A DNA stretch of 64,000 nt, taken from NCBI RefSeq assembly GCF_038811545.1, contig NZ_CP133319.1, forward strand, positions 3,492,001 to 3,556,000. Reading direction: 5' to 3'. How positions within the stretch are numbered: position 1 is the stretch's first letter; every line of letters starts with the position of its first letter. This document shows, piece by piece, positions 10,128-18,461 of this stretch. Made by a program: the position numbers and the translations under genes. The notes beneath the pieces are model-generated. The model saw only the letters and a program-made list of their open reading frames with translations. It had not been told where the DNA came from and made no database searches. Origin of the DNA: Rhodoligotrophos sp. CJ14. GTDB lineage: Bacteria; Pseudomonadota; Alphaproteobacteria; Rhizobiales; Im1.

Positions 10128-10481
10128 ATGTCACTCTCTAAGCCAACACTCTTCGCAACGTTGATTGCCGGTGCGCTGGCATTCGGTGGATTCTCGGTTG
10201 GCGCTGCCGCGGCAGCGCCCGCATCCGTGTCGAAGGCGGCCATGACGGCTGGCATTGAAGTGTCCGACGTTCAGCAGGTTCAACACCGCCGCTGGAACAG
10301 GCACGACCGTTATGATCGCCGCCATTGGCGTCCCCACCATCGATGGCACCGGCATGGCCGCTGGCATGGGCCGCGCTTCCGCTATAGGCGGCCGGGGTAC
10401 ACCTATTTCTATGGTGGCTGGTGGTATCCGTTCCCCTGGTGGATGCGTGGACCGGCCCCGGTTGTCGTCCTTCCCTACTAA
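10128..10481 (+). CDS. Small exported His/Arg/Trp-rich protein
   Basis: A 117-aa protein with a clear signal peptide (residues 1-29, 'LIAGALAFGGFSVGAAAAAP'). Residues ~55-95 are a basic, aromatic segment of repeated R-H-W-Y ('HRRWNRHDRYDRRHW', 'HHRWHRHGRWHG'), and the end is Trp/Pro-rich ('GGWWYPFPWWMRG'). Such proteins are common in Hyphomicrobiales and have no established function; metal binding by the His cluster or envelope binding is possible. An upstream GAAGGAAATGCGCC places the start at ATG 10128. A strong terminator follows, so it is monocistronic. Confidence 0.75.
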   Translation: MSLSKPTLFATLIAGALAFGGFSVGAAAAAPASVSKAAMTAGIEVSDVQQVQHRRWNRHDRYDRRHWRPHHRWHRHGRWHGPRFRYRRPGYTYFYGGWWYPFPWWMRGPAPVVVLPY

Positions 10482-10495
10482 GCGGAAGCCTATGC

Positions 10496-10530
10496 AAACC
10501 CCCACAACCCCGGTTGTGGGGGTTTTTTTT
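10496..10530 (+). terminator. Intrinsic terminator
   Basis: AACCCCCACAACC pairs with GGTTGTGGGGGTT around a CC loop and is followed by a run of T residues. It ends the transcript of the small exported protein. Confidence 0.93.
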
Positions 10531-10621
10531 GGCGCCTCGCAGTCGCTGTGATCCCGCCTGACACACCAGCTCCTCCGATTTGGGGACCAATGAATGGCGC
10601 TACAGCCAAGCGGGGCGGTGT

Positions 10622-11056
10622 ATGAATCTAACGACAAATGACAAATATTATTTATCGAACAAATTCGAGGCCCATAAGGTGCCACCGGAAATGGGGCTGA
10701 TCCATGAGCTGCTTCATGCCTTTGGTGGTATGGCTGACGATGGAAAAAACTTGAGGATCGTTGATCCTCCAAAGACTGCGCCGGTTTACGATAAATATGT
10801 CGAAGGCGGCGGTGCAGTTCTGGGCACGAATATTGTACTCAATCAGATGGGACTGCCGCATCCTGCTGCGATTGGCCATTTTGGTTCTGATCGCCCTGGA
10901 AACTATAGTGGCGAAATAATTTCCAAGATAAATAGCGCGCAGGCTCACCAGCTGTCGCCTGACGCCGCACAGGTGATCCGCTCGGTTGCTCAGGGTACCC
11001 TGCCCGAGCTTGAGGAATGGCATCCACCATCGCACCCGCATTGGTTTGGCGCATAG
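10622..11056 (+). CDS. Possible truncated M91/NleD-like zinc metalloprotease
   Basis: A 144-aa product. 'PPEMGLIHELLHAFGG' (about residues 20-35) contains the zinc motif HExxH in the setting seen in M91-family peptidases (NleD-like effectors, and toxin domains of that family), where 'P-x-x-G-L-x-H-E' precedes the catalytic helix. About 100 residues expected upstream of the helix in the family are absent: the frame opens only at 10580 (TTG) and the DNA just upstream is a terminator. The ATG at 10622 has only a weak GGGGCGG. The start of the gene is AT-richer than its neighbours. It could be a decayed effector or toxin fragment, or a minimal protease. Confidence 0.5.
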   Translation: MNLTTNDKYYLSNKFEAHKVPPEMGLIHELLHAFGGMADDGKNLRIVDPPKTAPVYDKYVEGGGAVLGTNIVLNQMGLPHPAAIGHFGSDRPGNYSGEIISKINSAQAHQLSPDAAQVIRSVAQGTLPELEEWHPPSHPHWFGA

Positions 11057-11145
11057 AGGCCACAGCTCGGGAGGCACGTACCTTTGCGGACCTGCCGCGT
11101 GATGCAGGGCGCGTTTTCCGCGCCCTGCCGGCACCCATTGCAGAT

Positions 11146-11412
11146 CTAGATTGGCTCGCCGCAATTCCGGCAGGCTGATCCGACCAATGACGTCCATCCC
11201 CCGGATTGATCCGCTTGCTTGAACACGGGATGATCGCATTTCGGGCATTTGATGTGGCACCCCAATATCCCAAGGATGCCGAGAGCTGCCAGGCCGAGGA
11301 AAAGGAAATAGGCGGAAACGCTGACCATCAGCCCAAGCGAAAGCACGAAGACCACAATGAGCAGATCTCTCAGGAAACGCGCCTTGTCGCTGGCAGATAC
11401 GTTTGGGAACAT
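11146..11412 (-). CDS. Small membrane protein with C-terminal zinc ribbon
   Basis: An 88-aa protein. Residues ~14-50 form one or two hydrophobic membrane segments ('LLIVVFVLSLGLMVSVSAYFL', 'GLAALGILGILG'). The cytosolic or periplasmic tail carries two CxxC knuckles ('CPKC' and 'CRNC'), a zinc-ribbon arrangement. I chose ATG 11412 because AAGGAG lies 6 bases upstream; the frame continues to 11499. The gene is convergent with the metalloprotease-like gene. Function unknown. Confidence 0.6.
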   Translation of the reverse strand: MFPNVSASDKARFLRDLLIVVFVLSLGLMVSVSAYFLFLGLAALGILGILGCHIKCPKCDHPVFKQADQSGGWTSLVGSACRNCGEPI

Positions 11413-11583
11413 CGACCGCTCCTTGTCCTTGCTCCCGCGCCCCTGAATTGAGGTTCCGAGCTTCGGACGAGCTTCTTTGATCCGCATCACGCTAATCACC
11501 TGAGCTTAACAAAGCGCATCTGATAAACGGTTTCCTTTTCGAGAAGATAATGGCCCTCGAAAGCTTCGGCTGAACGCCCGGAC

Positions 11584-12327
11584 TCATCCATTGACGCGCT
11601 TGAAAGCGGCCTCGTACCGCCCCTCCCGCTCAGCCCAGCGCTGGAAGAAGACGCGCTGCACCAGGATCTCTTCCGCATTCGGCTCGTTTTCGAGCAATGC
11701 GACTGTCTCGGAAATGTAATCGCCGAGCGGCATGGCATTGGGATCGACGGCTTGAGCTGGACCCATGAGTTCCGTCTGCACATAGGGCGGGACCAGCTCG
11801 ATGACTTCGACCGACGAGCCTCGAAGCTGAACGCGCAAGCTCTGCGCATAGGAGTGGATAGCAGCCTTTGTGGCGCAATAAGTGGGCGCGAAGGCGCGAG
11901 GGACGAAGGCGAGGCCCGACGAGACCATCAGCACCGCGGCCTTCGGCCTGCTCATCAGATGTGGCAGCAGAGCAGCGGTCAGCCGAATGGGGCCGAGCAG
12001 GTTGGTGGTGATGGTGGCCTCGGCCGTCTCCGTCTCACCGGATGTCAGCGTCTCCCCCCTCATGATCCCGGCATTGTTGATAAGCACGTTGAGCGCGGGG
12101 AAATCGGCCAGCACCTCTCCGGCGAAGGATTTGATCGCCGCTGCATCGTCCACGTCCAAGGCGCGGATCTCAATCCCGGGAATATCCTGGGCCACGGCAT
12201 TGAGCTTGCGGGTATCGCGCCCGGTGATGATGACCTTGTTGCCTTTGGCATGCAGGGCTTCTGCTAGGCCACGCCCGATCCCGCTGCCGCCGCCAGTGAT
12301 GAGAATTGTATTGCCGGTGATCTGCAT
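11584..12327 (-). CDS. Short-chain dehydrogenase/reductase (DltE-like)
   Basis: A 247-aa SDR. The cofactor motif TGGGSGIG is at residues ~11-18, 'NNAG' at ~86, and the catalytic Ser and 'YCATKAA' (Tyr-x-x-x-Lys) near 145-160. 'ITGRDTRKL' after strand 2 (Arg) suggests NADP preference. It resembles the DltE-like oxidoreductases; the substrate cannot be deduced. The start ATG 12327 has AAGGAG about 7 bases upstream. It is divergent from an AraC-type regulator 160 bases away, which probably controls it. Confidence 0.85.
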   Translation of the reverse strand: MQITGNTILITGGGSGIGRGLAEALHAKGNKVIITGRDTRKLNAVAQDIPGIEIRALDVDDAAAIKSFAGEVLADFPALNVLINNAGIMRGETLTSGETETAEATITTNLLGPIRLTAALLPHLMSRPKAAVLMVSSGLAFVPRAFAPTYCATKAAIHSYAQSLRVQLRGSSVEVIELVPPYVQTELMGPAQAVDPNAMPLGDYISETVALLENEPNAEEILVQRVFFQRWAEREGRYEAAFKRVNG

Positions 12328-12487
12328 GGGTTACTCCTTGTGTTCTGCGTAGGCGTAGCCGATCGCCGCCGGCCATGCCTGCCTCATCCTTCAAAAGACT
12401 TGCCCAATCATCCAGAGGTGGTTCTGCGCCGCCTTGAGAAAGGCCACATCTCGGGATAACGACTTGCCTGTTCTTCTGGAGCTGCAG

Positions 12488-13396
12488 ATGCCAACCCAAA
12501 CTCTGACCAGCCGCGTCCTTGCCTATTCCGAGCAACATGCGGTGGGGAGCGTTCCTTTTCAGACGGAGATCGCAGGCCTCTCCGTGTCATGCCACCGTGA
12601 ACCGACCAATGTGACACCGGTGCTCTACCCGCCGATTTTCTGCCTCGTATTGCAGGGCGAGAAGCAGGTTCGCCTTGGCGACGAGATCGTGAGCTTCTCG
12701 GCGAAGCGATCGGTGATCGTCGGCCTCGATCTGCCGACCGTTGCGCGGGTGGTGGAGGCCTCCAGCGAGCGCCCCTATCTGGCCCTTGCTCTTCGGTTGG
12801 ATATGGCTCTCATCAAGGAGCTGGCCGCTGAGCTTAACGATTGCACTGGCGGAGATGGACGGGTGAGTGCAATCGCGGCAGCTGAGGCTGATGAAGCCAT
12901 TGTGAACGCGATGGAGCGCCTCTTCGACCTGCTCTATAAGCCTGCCGCTGTGCCGATCTTGCTTCCCCTGCTGCGCCGAGAGATCCACTTCTGGCTGCTA
13001 TCGGCGAGCCGCGGTGCTCTCCTGCACCAGCTTGTGCAGACCAACAGCCATGCTGCCCGGATTGCCGAGGCGACTATTCACATCCGCAGGAATTATGCGC
13101 ATCCCCTCCGCGTCTCAGACCTTGCGCGCGATGCGGGAATGAGTGTCTCGGCCTTTCACCAGCACTTCAAAGCCATTTGCGGGACGACGCCGCTTCAATA
13201 TCAAAAGCGCCTGCGCCTTCTGGAGGCCAGGCGTTTGATCCTGTCAGAGGGTCAGCCGGTGTCAGCAGCCGCCTATGCGGTGGGCTATGAAAGTCCGACC
13301 CAGTTCAGCCGAGAATTTGCTCGCATGTTCGGATCTCCACCTCGCGAACACCGCTATTCCCTTGCGCGCGCCGAACCCATTGGGATTGTGCTCTAG
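12488..13396 (+). CDS. AraC-family transcriptional regulator
   Basis: A 302-aa regulator. Residues ~20-180 match the AraC-type N-terminal domain ('YPPIFCLVLQGEKQVRLGDE', 'VVGLDLP'), and the C-terminal ~100 residues hold two HTH motifs ('LRVSDLARDAGMSVSAFHQHFK' region and 'VSAAAYAVGYESPTQFSREFARMFG' region). I placed the start at ATG 12488 (CTGGAG upstream), rather than TTG 12434. The divergent SDR gene is its likely target; the two share a ~160-bp promoter region. The inducer is unknown. Confidence 0.88.
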   Translation: MPTQTLTSRVLAYSEQHAVGSVPFQTEIAGLSVSCHREPTNVTPVLYPPIFCLVLQGEKQVRLGDEIVSFSAKRSVIVGLDLPTVARVVEASSERPYLALALRLDMALIKELAAELNDCTGGDGRVSAIAAAEADEAIVNAMERLFDLLYKPAAVPILLPLLRREIHFWLLSASRGALLHQLVQTNSHAARIAEATIHIRRNYAHPLRVSDLARDAGMSVSAFHQHFKAICGTTPLQYQKRLRLLEARRLILSEGQPVSAAAYAVGYESPTQFSREFARMFGSPPREHRYSLARAEPIGIVL

Positions 13397-13767
13397 GCGG
13401 GAGGGGTGCAGCAGACCTGCCGATCCCTTGCTATCGCGAGTGATCCCCGAAATACCGCGTGCGAAGGTCCTCCAATTCACCGCGTTCATGGGCTTTGAAT
13501 TGGATCAGGGGCTGGAAGTGCGGTGGCGCTCGGCCAAACGAAAATCAGCGCTGGCTGGTTCCAAAAATCTCTTAAGAAAGAAAAATCCAGAAATTTGTTG
13601 ACTTACGACAAGTCATAACTTACCTATCGTCCTATCGATATTTTGTTAGACGACTTTTGTTTGCGACGCTTTCACGCTCCGAAACAAGTTCTTCCTTCAA
13701 AAATCGACTGAACTCTTACTGATCGTCGATCGGTGGGAATTGAAATTTTGTCAGGAAAGGACTCGTT
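13397..13767 (+). other. 371-bp region with the long leader of the cold-shock gene
   Basis: No gene is supported. From about 13560 the sequence becomes AT-rich, ending in a ribosome-binding site (AGGAAAGG) before the cold-shock gene. Long 5' leaders are usual for cold-shock mRNAs and often act as RNA thermometers; that this one does is inference. Confidence 0.4.
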
Positions 13768-13977
13768 ATGAGCGCTGGCACAGTAAAGTGGTTTAACGCA
13801 ACAAAGGGTTTTGGATTCATTCAGCCGGACGATGGCGGTCAGGACGTGTTCGTACACATCTCCGCAGTCGAGCGCTCCGGTCTCAGCACACTTCGCGAGG
13901 GTGACAAGCTGACCTATGAGGTCGTGCGCGACAGCAGGTCCGGCAAGTCCTCAGCCGAGCGCCTACAGGTCTCGTAA
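13768..13977 (+). CDS. cspA: Cold-shock domain protein (CspA family)
   Basis: A 69-aa single cold-shock domain. RNP1 is 'KGFGFIQP' and RNP2 is 'VFVHIS', with the conserved start 'GTVKWFN'. The protein is an OB-fold that binds single-stranded RNA and DNA and melts mRNA structure at low temperature. AGGAAAGG lies upstream of ATG 13768. The long AT-rich leader and a dedicated terminator downstream fit a monocistronic, post-transcriptionally regulated gene. The symbol marks the family; which csp paralogue it is cannot be told. Confidence 0.95.
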   Translation: MSAGTVKWFNATKGFGFIQPDDGGQDVFVHISAVERSGLSTLREGDKLTYEVVRDSRSGKSSAERLQVS

Positions 13978-14031
13978 TCGACCACGCGATCTGCCGCCGA
14001 GCACAGGATGGGCTGGCGGCGTCCTGGGAAG

Positions 14032-14058
14032 AAAGGCCGGATTTTTCCGGCCTTTTTT
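14032..14058 (+). terminator. Intrinsic terminator after the cold-shock gene
   Basis: AAAGGCCGGA pairs with TCCGGCCTTT around a TTTT loop and is followed by more T residues. Confidence 0.92.
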
Positions 14059-14133
14059 ATTGGGGCAGAGCAGATGGCCGGCCGGCGCTGCGGCCGACAA
14101 CGGGCAGCCACGCCGGCTCGCCGCCGAGAGGGG

Positions 14134-14367
14134 TCACCGCTGCCCCCATCCAGGCTTCTTTTGGTCTGCCAAACCCAAGCCGTCCAGCTGGATCTCGGCC
14201 CGGCTCACGCCGATATCGTTCAAAAGCCGGTCATCCAGCTTCGCAAGCGCGGTGGCGGCGAGTTTCCGCTCTCTGTGGGTGCCAAGTGCGTGATAGGCGG
14301 TGTCTATTTTCTCGAGCAGAGCTCTGTCCGCCTTTCGCGACAAAAGCTTCAGGGCTAACGCTGACAT
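14134..14367 (-). CDS. DUF1127 small basic protein
   Basis: A 77-aa protein. The C-terminal half carries the DUF1127 signature 'LAKLDDRLLNDIGVSRAEI'. Family members in alphaproteobacteria bind RNA or affect phosphate, carbon and stress regulation (for example CcaF1 in Rhodobacter, from general knowledge). I chose ATG 14367 ('MSALALK'), with GGAGAGCTGCG upstream; the frame is open to 14412. It is convergent with the cold-shock gene. Confidence 0.8.
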   Translation of the reverse strand: MSALALKLLSRKADRALLEKIDTAYHALGTHRERKLAATALAKLDDRLLNDIGVSRAEIQLDGLGLADQKKPGWGQR

Positions 14368-14454
14368 CGCAGCTCTCCCATCACGATCTGTCGATCGCTT
14401 ATATACTGTCAACGATCTTGCGAACGGGCGCCTGGAGCGACCTGATCCGCCGGA

Positions 14455-15528
14455 TTAGCGACGCGCCTCGAGAATAAGGTTGAAGGGCGTTGCCATGGCG
14501 CGACGGAAGCGCGTGAAGCCAGCTTTGCGGAACACATCCGCAAGGCGTGCTTCGCCTGCTTGCGCACCGAGGACCATGTGGCCACCTTCGGAAATCGCAT
14601 GGGCGCAGCAGATCATCGTGGATGCCGAGTAATACATCCGTCCAACTGACGAGATGTTATCCTCGACCCGATCATTGGCAAACGGTTCGACCAGCATCAC
14701 CGTGCCATCGGGTGCCAAAGTCTTCGCGGCATGCGCTGCCCCCGCGACGGGATCACCCATATCGTGCAGGCAATCGAAAAAGCAGATCAGGTCATAGTCG
14801 CGGCCGGGATAGTCGTCGGCGCGGGCCGACGCGAAACGCACCCTTTCGCCAACCCCAGCTTCCCCAGCCAGCCTTTGCGCTTCGGTCACCGACTCCGGAT
14901 GGGCATCGAAGCCATGGAATTCTGAAGCCGGGAATGCCTGCGCCATCAGAATGGTTGAATAGCCATGCCCGCAACCGATATCGGCGACACGCGCGCCGGC
15001 TTTGAGCTTCTCCACGACCCCGTCCAGAGCCGGCAGCCATTCCGAAACCAGGCTGCCGCGATAGGCATTGCGATAGAACGCAGCCACCCCGCAATAGAGC
15101 CGACCGTCATGATCACCCCACGGAATGCCCTTTCCGGTGCGGAACGCCTCCACCGCCTTGTCCTCATCGGACCACATTGATGCAGAAATGGCCCAGGCGC
15201 TGGGCATGAAGACCGGGCTGTCTTCGTCGGCAAGCACAAAGGCTTGCTCTGGCGTCAGCTCATAGGTGTCGCTGGTCGGATGATACGTGACATAGCCGCC
15301 AGCGACCTGGGAATTGAGCCATTCGCGCACATAACGTTCGGCGCAGCCCGCACGTCCCGCGACTTCCCGCGCGCTGAGCGGTCCGGCCCCGGCCATCGCT
15401 TTATAGAGGCCGAGCCGGTTTCCAAGGCTCACCATGACCCCGCCATAGCCGGCGGAGAGATCATCGACAGCGCGCGTGACGAGCGCATTGAGTTTGGATT
15501 CATCGAGAGGGATGGACCGGATGTCCAT
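14455..15528 (-). CDS. SAM-dependent methyltransferase with N-terminal winged helix
   Basis: A 357-aa protein. Residues ~20-100 look like a winged-helix/dimerisation domain ('LGNRLGLYKAMAGAGPLSAREVAGRAG'). A Rossmann methyltransferase domain follows, with motif I 'VADIGCGHGYST' near residue 180, 'FHGFDAHPESV' (acidic residue of motif II) and 'DLICFFDCLHDMGDP' (motif IV/V). This is the two-domain layout of Rv2258c-like enzymes and of many small-molecule O-methyltransferases; the substrate is unknown. ATG 15528 is preceded by AGGAGAAACGGCC. It is divergent from the GlxA-type regulator, which may control it. Confidence 0.8.
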   Translation of the reverse strand: MDIRSIPLDESKLNALVTRAVDDLSAGYGGVMVSLGNRLGLYKAMAGAGPLSAREVAGRAGCAERYVREWLNSQVAGGYVTYHPTSDTYELTPEQAFVLADEDSPVFMPSAWAISASMWSDEDKAVEAFRTGKGIPWGDHDGRLYCGVAAFYRNAYRGSLVSEWLPALDGVVEKLKAGARVADIGCGHGYSTILMAQAFPASEFHGFDAHPESVTEAQRLAGEAGVGERVRFASARADDYPGRDYDLICFFDCLHDMGDPVAGAAHAAKTLAPDGTVMLVEPFANDRVEDNISSVGRMYYSASTMICCAHAISEGGHMVLGAQAGEARLADVFRKAGFTRFRRAMATPFNLILEARR

Positions 15529-15737
15529 GGCCGTTTCTCCTGTTCAAAGTCCCAGAGCGACTGAGACGGTCGGAGAATCGCACCTATCCCACCCGAACGG
15601 CAGAGCCGGACAGTCCAAAATCGGGTCGTTTACGCCATTCGACTGGTGAATTCTGGTCGATTTCGGACGGCGCTTGCCAGCATGGCGCGACAGCCATTCT
15701 GGCGGTATTCTTCTCTTTTCGGTTCAAAGGATCCGAA

Positions 15738-16970
15738 ATGTCGCGTCACCCAGTATCGACCAAATCGGCGCCGCTCCATGTGAGCCTCGTCGCGATTCCC
15801 GAGGCTGTGGTTTCCACGTTGAGCGGCATCTTCGACGTGATGAACGCCTTCGCGATCATGGCGCCACCCGGAGCATTTTCAAGCGAAGTGGACACCGCTT
15901 CGCGTGAAGAAAATGCGACCAAGCGACCCCAAGCATTTTCAAGGGAAGTGGACAATGCTTCGCGTGAAGAAAATGCGGGGAGCCCAGCGCTCGGGGCGGT
16001 TTCGCTCATGGGGGAAAAACGAAGGCGTTCTGGCGCGGCGCCTGCTCACGCGCCGCCATTCCGTGTCGAGATCGTTGGTCTGCAGACAGGCCCGCTTGAG
16101 CTTGCCAGTCACGTGCCCATCACCGTGCAACGCAGCATTGCGGCGCTCGAGACCACCGACATCATCATTGTTCCCTCTGTCCTGCTTGGGTCGGATGGCT
16201 GGCGGAAGGGGCGTTATCCGGAACTGATCGAATGGCTCCACGCGATGCATGCCCGCGGCGCGCATCTGTGCTCGGCTTGCTCCGGCATTTTTCTGCTCGC
16301 CGAAACGGGGCTGTTCGATGGCATGGATGCCACTGTGCATTTCGGCTATGCCGAGGCCTTCGCTGCCACTTTTCCGCGGGTGCGGATTCACCCGGAGCGC
16401 GTTCTGGTCGTCTCCGGCGAGCAGGAGGAACTCATCAGTTCCGGCGCCTCCATGACTTGGCATGATCTGGTGCTCTACCTGATCGCGCGCCACGCTGGAG
16501 CAACCGCGGCCCAGGCCGTCGCGCGGTTCTTTGCCCTCCAATGGCATCAGGACGGATTGGCGCCCTACATCGTATTCGAGGGGCGCAATGATCATGGTGA
16601 CCTGGCCATTCGGGCGGCCCAGGATTGGGTCGCCACGCATTTCTCGGTCGCCCATCCCGTGGAAGAAATGATCCGGCGTACGGGCCTTGCTGAGCGCACC
16701 TTCAAGCGCCGCTTCACCAGCGCGACCGGACTGGGCCCGCTGGTCTATGTCCAGCGCTTGAGAATTGAGGACGCCAAGCGTCGCCTGGAACGAACCGAAG
16801 CCTCGGTTGATGAGATCAGCTGGCAGGTGGGCTACGAGGAGCCCGCCTTCTTCCGCCGCCTGTTTAAGCGCGTCACAGGCCTGACGCCGGGTGTCTATCG
16901 TCGGCGTTTCAGGATTCCGGATTACGCGCGAGCGGACCGAAAAGACCCGAGACCCAGGATCAGGGCTTAA
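15738..16970 (+). CDS. GlxA-type regulator: DJ-1/PfpI domain plus AraC HTH
   Basis: A 410-aa regulator. The N-terminal DJ-1/PfpI-like domain (to ~residue 250; '[22 protein letters not shown]' region holds the nucleophile-elbow cysteine equivalent) is followed by a C-terminal AraC HTH pair ('[18 protein letters not shown]', '[22 protein letters not shown]'). Residues ~45-80 are not family sequence: two near-identical palindromic DNA units are translated in frame there, between the first helix and the second strand of the domain. The protein may tolerate this as a surface loop. Divergent from the methyltransferase gene. GlxA-type regulators often govern quaternary-amine or amino-acid catabolism, but no target is evident here. 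Confidence 0.85.
   Translation: MSRHPVSTKSAPLHVSLVAIPEAVVSTLSGIFDVMNAFAIMAPPGAFSSEVDTASREENATKRPQAFSREVDNASREENAGSPALGAVSLMGEKRRRSGAAPAHAPPFRVEIVGLQTGPLELASHVPITVQRSIAALETTDIIIVPSVLLGSDGWRKGRYPELIEWLHAMHARGAHLCSACSGIFLLAETGLFDGMDATVHFGYAEAFAATFPRVRIHPERVLVVSGEQEELISSGASMTWHDLVLYLIARHAGATAAQAVARFFALQWHQDGLAPYIVFEGRNDHGDLAIRAAQDWVATHFSVAHPVEEMIRRTGLAERTFKRRFTSATGLGPLVYVQRLRIEDAKRRLERTEASVDEISWQVGYEEPAFFRRLFKRVTGLTPGVYRRRFRIPDYARADRKDPRPRIRA
15873..15976 (+). repeat. Two tandem palindromic repeat units inside a coding sequence
   Basis: Two 44-bp units (15873-15916 and 15933-15976) repeat with a 60-bp period. Each begins GCATTTTC and ends GAAAATGC, with inner arms around AGCGAAGTGG and CCGCTTCGC in the first unit, so each folds into a hairpin. 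The units differ at only a few positions. The sequence resembles dispersed palindromic elements I know from Hyphomicrobiales genomes. The period is a multiple of three, so the host frame is kept. Confidence 0.85.
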
Positions 16971-17159
16971 GACGGTTGCGGGTAGCCCAGGGTCCGGGCG
17001 AGGGCACGGTCAATGACCGGCATGACCGTGAACTGAAACAGTGTCACAAGCAGGGATCCACCAAAGATCCCGACCAGGCGCTCGACGGCTGGTCGACGCC
17101 GAACGCAGGCTCAGCTGCTGTAAGACGCGGAAAGAAAAAACGAGTGCGAATGCGAAAGC

Positions 17160-17245
17160 CTTGCCTTTCCGGATCCGCTCCGATATACGCGGCGGCGGGA
17201 CACCCCTCCCCACCGAGGGGCTGCTATCTGGAAGGGTGGCTGCAC
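17160..17245 (+). ncRNA. Candidate serC leader RNA
   Basis: The 275 bases before serC contain no gene. Close to the start codon lie a short stem (CCCCTC / GAGGGG at about 17203-17220) and a GC-rich stretch before it, ending just before GGAAGGGTGG, the ribosome-binding site. A conserved serC RNA motif is known at this position in alphaproteobacteria. I recognise the position and the general character, not the exact consensus. Confidence 0.4.
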
Positions 17246-18418
17246 ATGGCAGACATGATGAAACCGGCTCAGCGGCCGGCAAACCCGCTGTTTTCTTCCG
17301 GCCCTTGCGCGAAAATCCCCGGCTGGACCCCTGATCTCCTCAAATCGGCTTTTCTTGGGCGCTCTCATCGCGCCAAGGATGGCAAGGCACGTCTGAAGCG
17401 GGCGATTGACCTCACCCGCGAAGTGCTCGAAATACCCGAGACCCACCTCATCGGCATTGTTCCCGCGTCCGACACGGGTGCCGTGGAAATGGCCCTGTGG
17501 AGCATGCTGGGCGCCCGCGGCGTCGACCTCCTCGCATGGGAAAGCTTTGGCGAAGGCTGGGTGACGGACGTCGTGAAGCAGCTGAAGCTGACCGACGCGC
17601 GCGTGCTCAAGGCCGATTACGGCGCGCTCCCCGACCTGAGCGCTGTCGATTTCACCCGCGATGTGGTCTTCACCTGGAACGGCACCACCTCCGGCGTGCG
17701 GGTGCCCGATGCCAGCTGGATCCCGGCCGACCGCCAGGGGCTGACCATTTGCGATGCGACCTCCGCAGCTTTCGCGCAGCGGCTTGATTTCGCCAAGCTC
17801 GACGTGGTGACGTTCTCCTGGCAGAAGGTGCTGGGCGGCGAGGCTGCCCACGGCATCCTCATCCTCGGGCCGCGTGCTGTGGAGCGCCTCGAGAGCTACA
17901 CGCCGGCATGGCCGCTGCCCAAGATTTTCCGCATGACCAAGGGCGGCAAGCTGATCGCCGGCATTTTCGAGGGCGAGACCATCAACACGCCCTCCATGCT
18001 CTGTGTCGAGGACTATATCAAGGCGCTGGAATGGGCGAAGGCCTTGGGCGGCCTCGAAGCACTTATTGCCCGTGCCGACGCCAATGCCAAGGCGATCGCT
18101 GATTGGGTGGCGCGCACCCCCTGGATCGAGCATCTCGCCAAGGAACCGGCCACGCGCTCGAACACCTCCGTCTGCCTCAAGCTTTCGCAAGAGGCGGTGG
18201 CGGACCTTTCGCCGGAAGAGCAGGCGGCTTTGCCGAAGGCCATTGCTGCAACCCTCGATAAGGAGGGGGCCGGCTACGATATCGGCGCCTATCGTGATGC
18301 GCCGCCGGGATTGCGCATCTGGTGCGGGGCCACGGTAGAGCAGGCCGACTTGGAGGCCCTGCTGCCCTGGCTCGACTGGGCCTATGCCCAGGCCAGTGCC
18401 GCGCGCCGTGCGGCCTGA
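17246..18418 (+). CDS. serC: Phosphoserine aminotransferase SerC (alphaproteobacterial type)
   Basis: SerC converts 3-phosphohydroxypyruvate and glutamate to phosphoserine and 2-oxoglutarate, the second step of serine synthesis. The 390-aa product starts at ATG 17246 (GGAAGGGTGG upstream; the frame is open to 16976). It begins '[22 protein letters not shown]', diagnostic for this SerC class. '[18 protein letters not shown]' binds cofactor phosphate, and the PLP lysine is in '[15 protein letters not shown]'. serA follows after 43 bases, so the two form a serine operon. Confidence 0.95.
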   Translation: MADMMKPAQRPANPLFSSGPCAKIPGWTPDLLKSAFLGRSHRAKDGKARLKRAIDLTREVLEIPETHLIGIVPASDTGAVEMALWSMLGARGVDLLAWESFGEGWVTDVVKQLKLTDARVLKADYGALPDLSAVDFTRDVVFTWNGTTSGVRVPDASWIPADRQGLTICDATSAAFAQRLDFAKLDVVTFSWQKVLGGEAAHGILILGPRAVERLESYTPAWPLPKIFRMTKGGKLIAGIFEGETINTPSMLCVEDYIKALEWAKALGGLEALIARADANAKAIADWVARTPWIEHLAKEPATRSNTSVCLKLSQEAVADLSPEEQAALPKAIAATLDKEGAGYDIGAYRDAPPGLRIWCGATVEQADLEALLPWLDWAYAQASAARRAA

Positions 18419-18461
18419 GCCTTCTTCATCGCCAATTTCACTGTCTCAACAGGAGGCTTGC

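Noticed and set aside
9659-10255. A 198-codon open frame on the minus strand
   Set aside because: It runs antisense into the signal peptide of the well-supported small exported protein, has no ribosome-binding site or known domain, and looks like a by-product of high GC.
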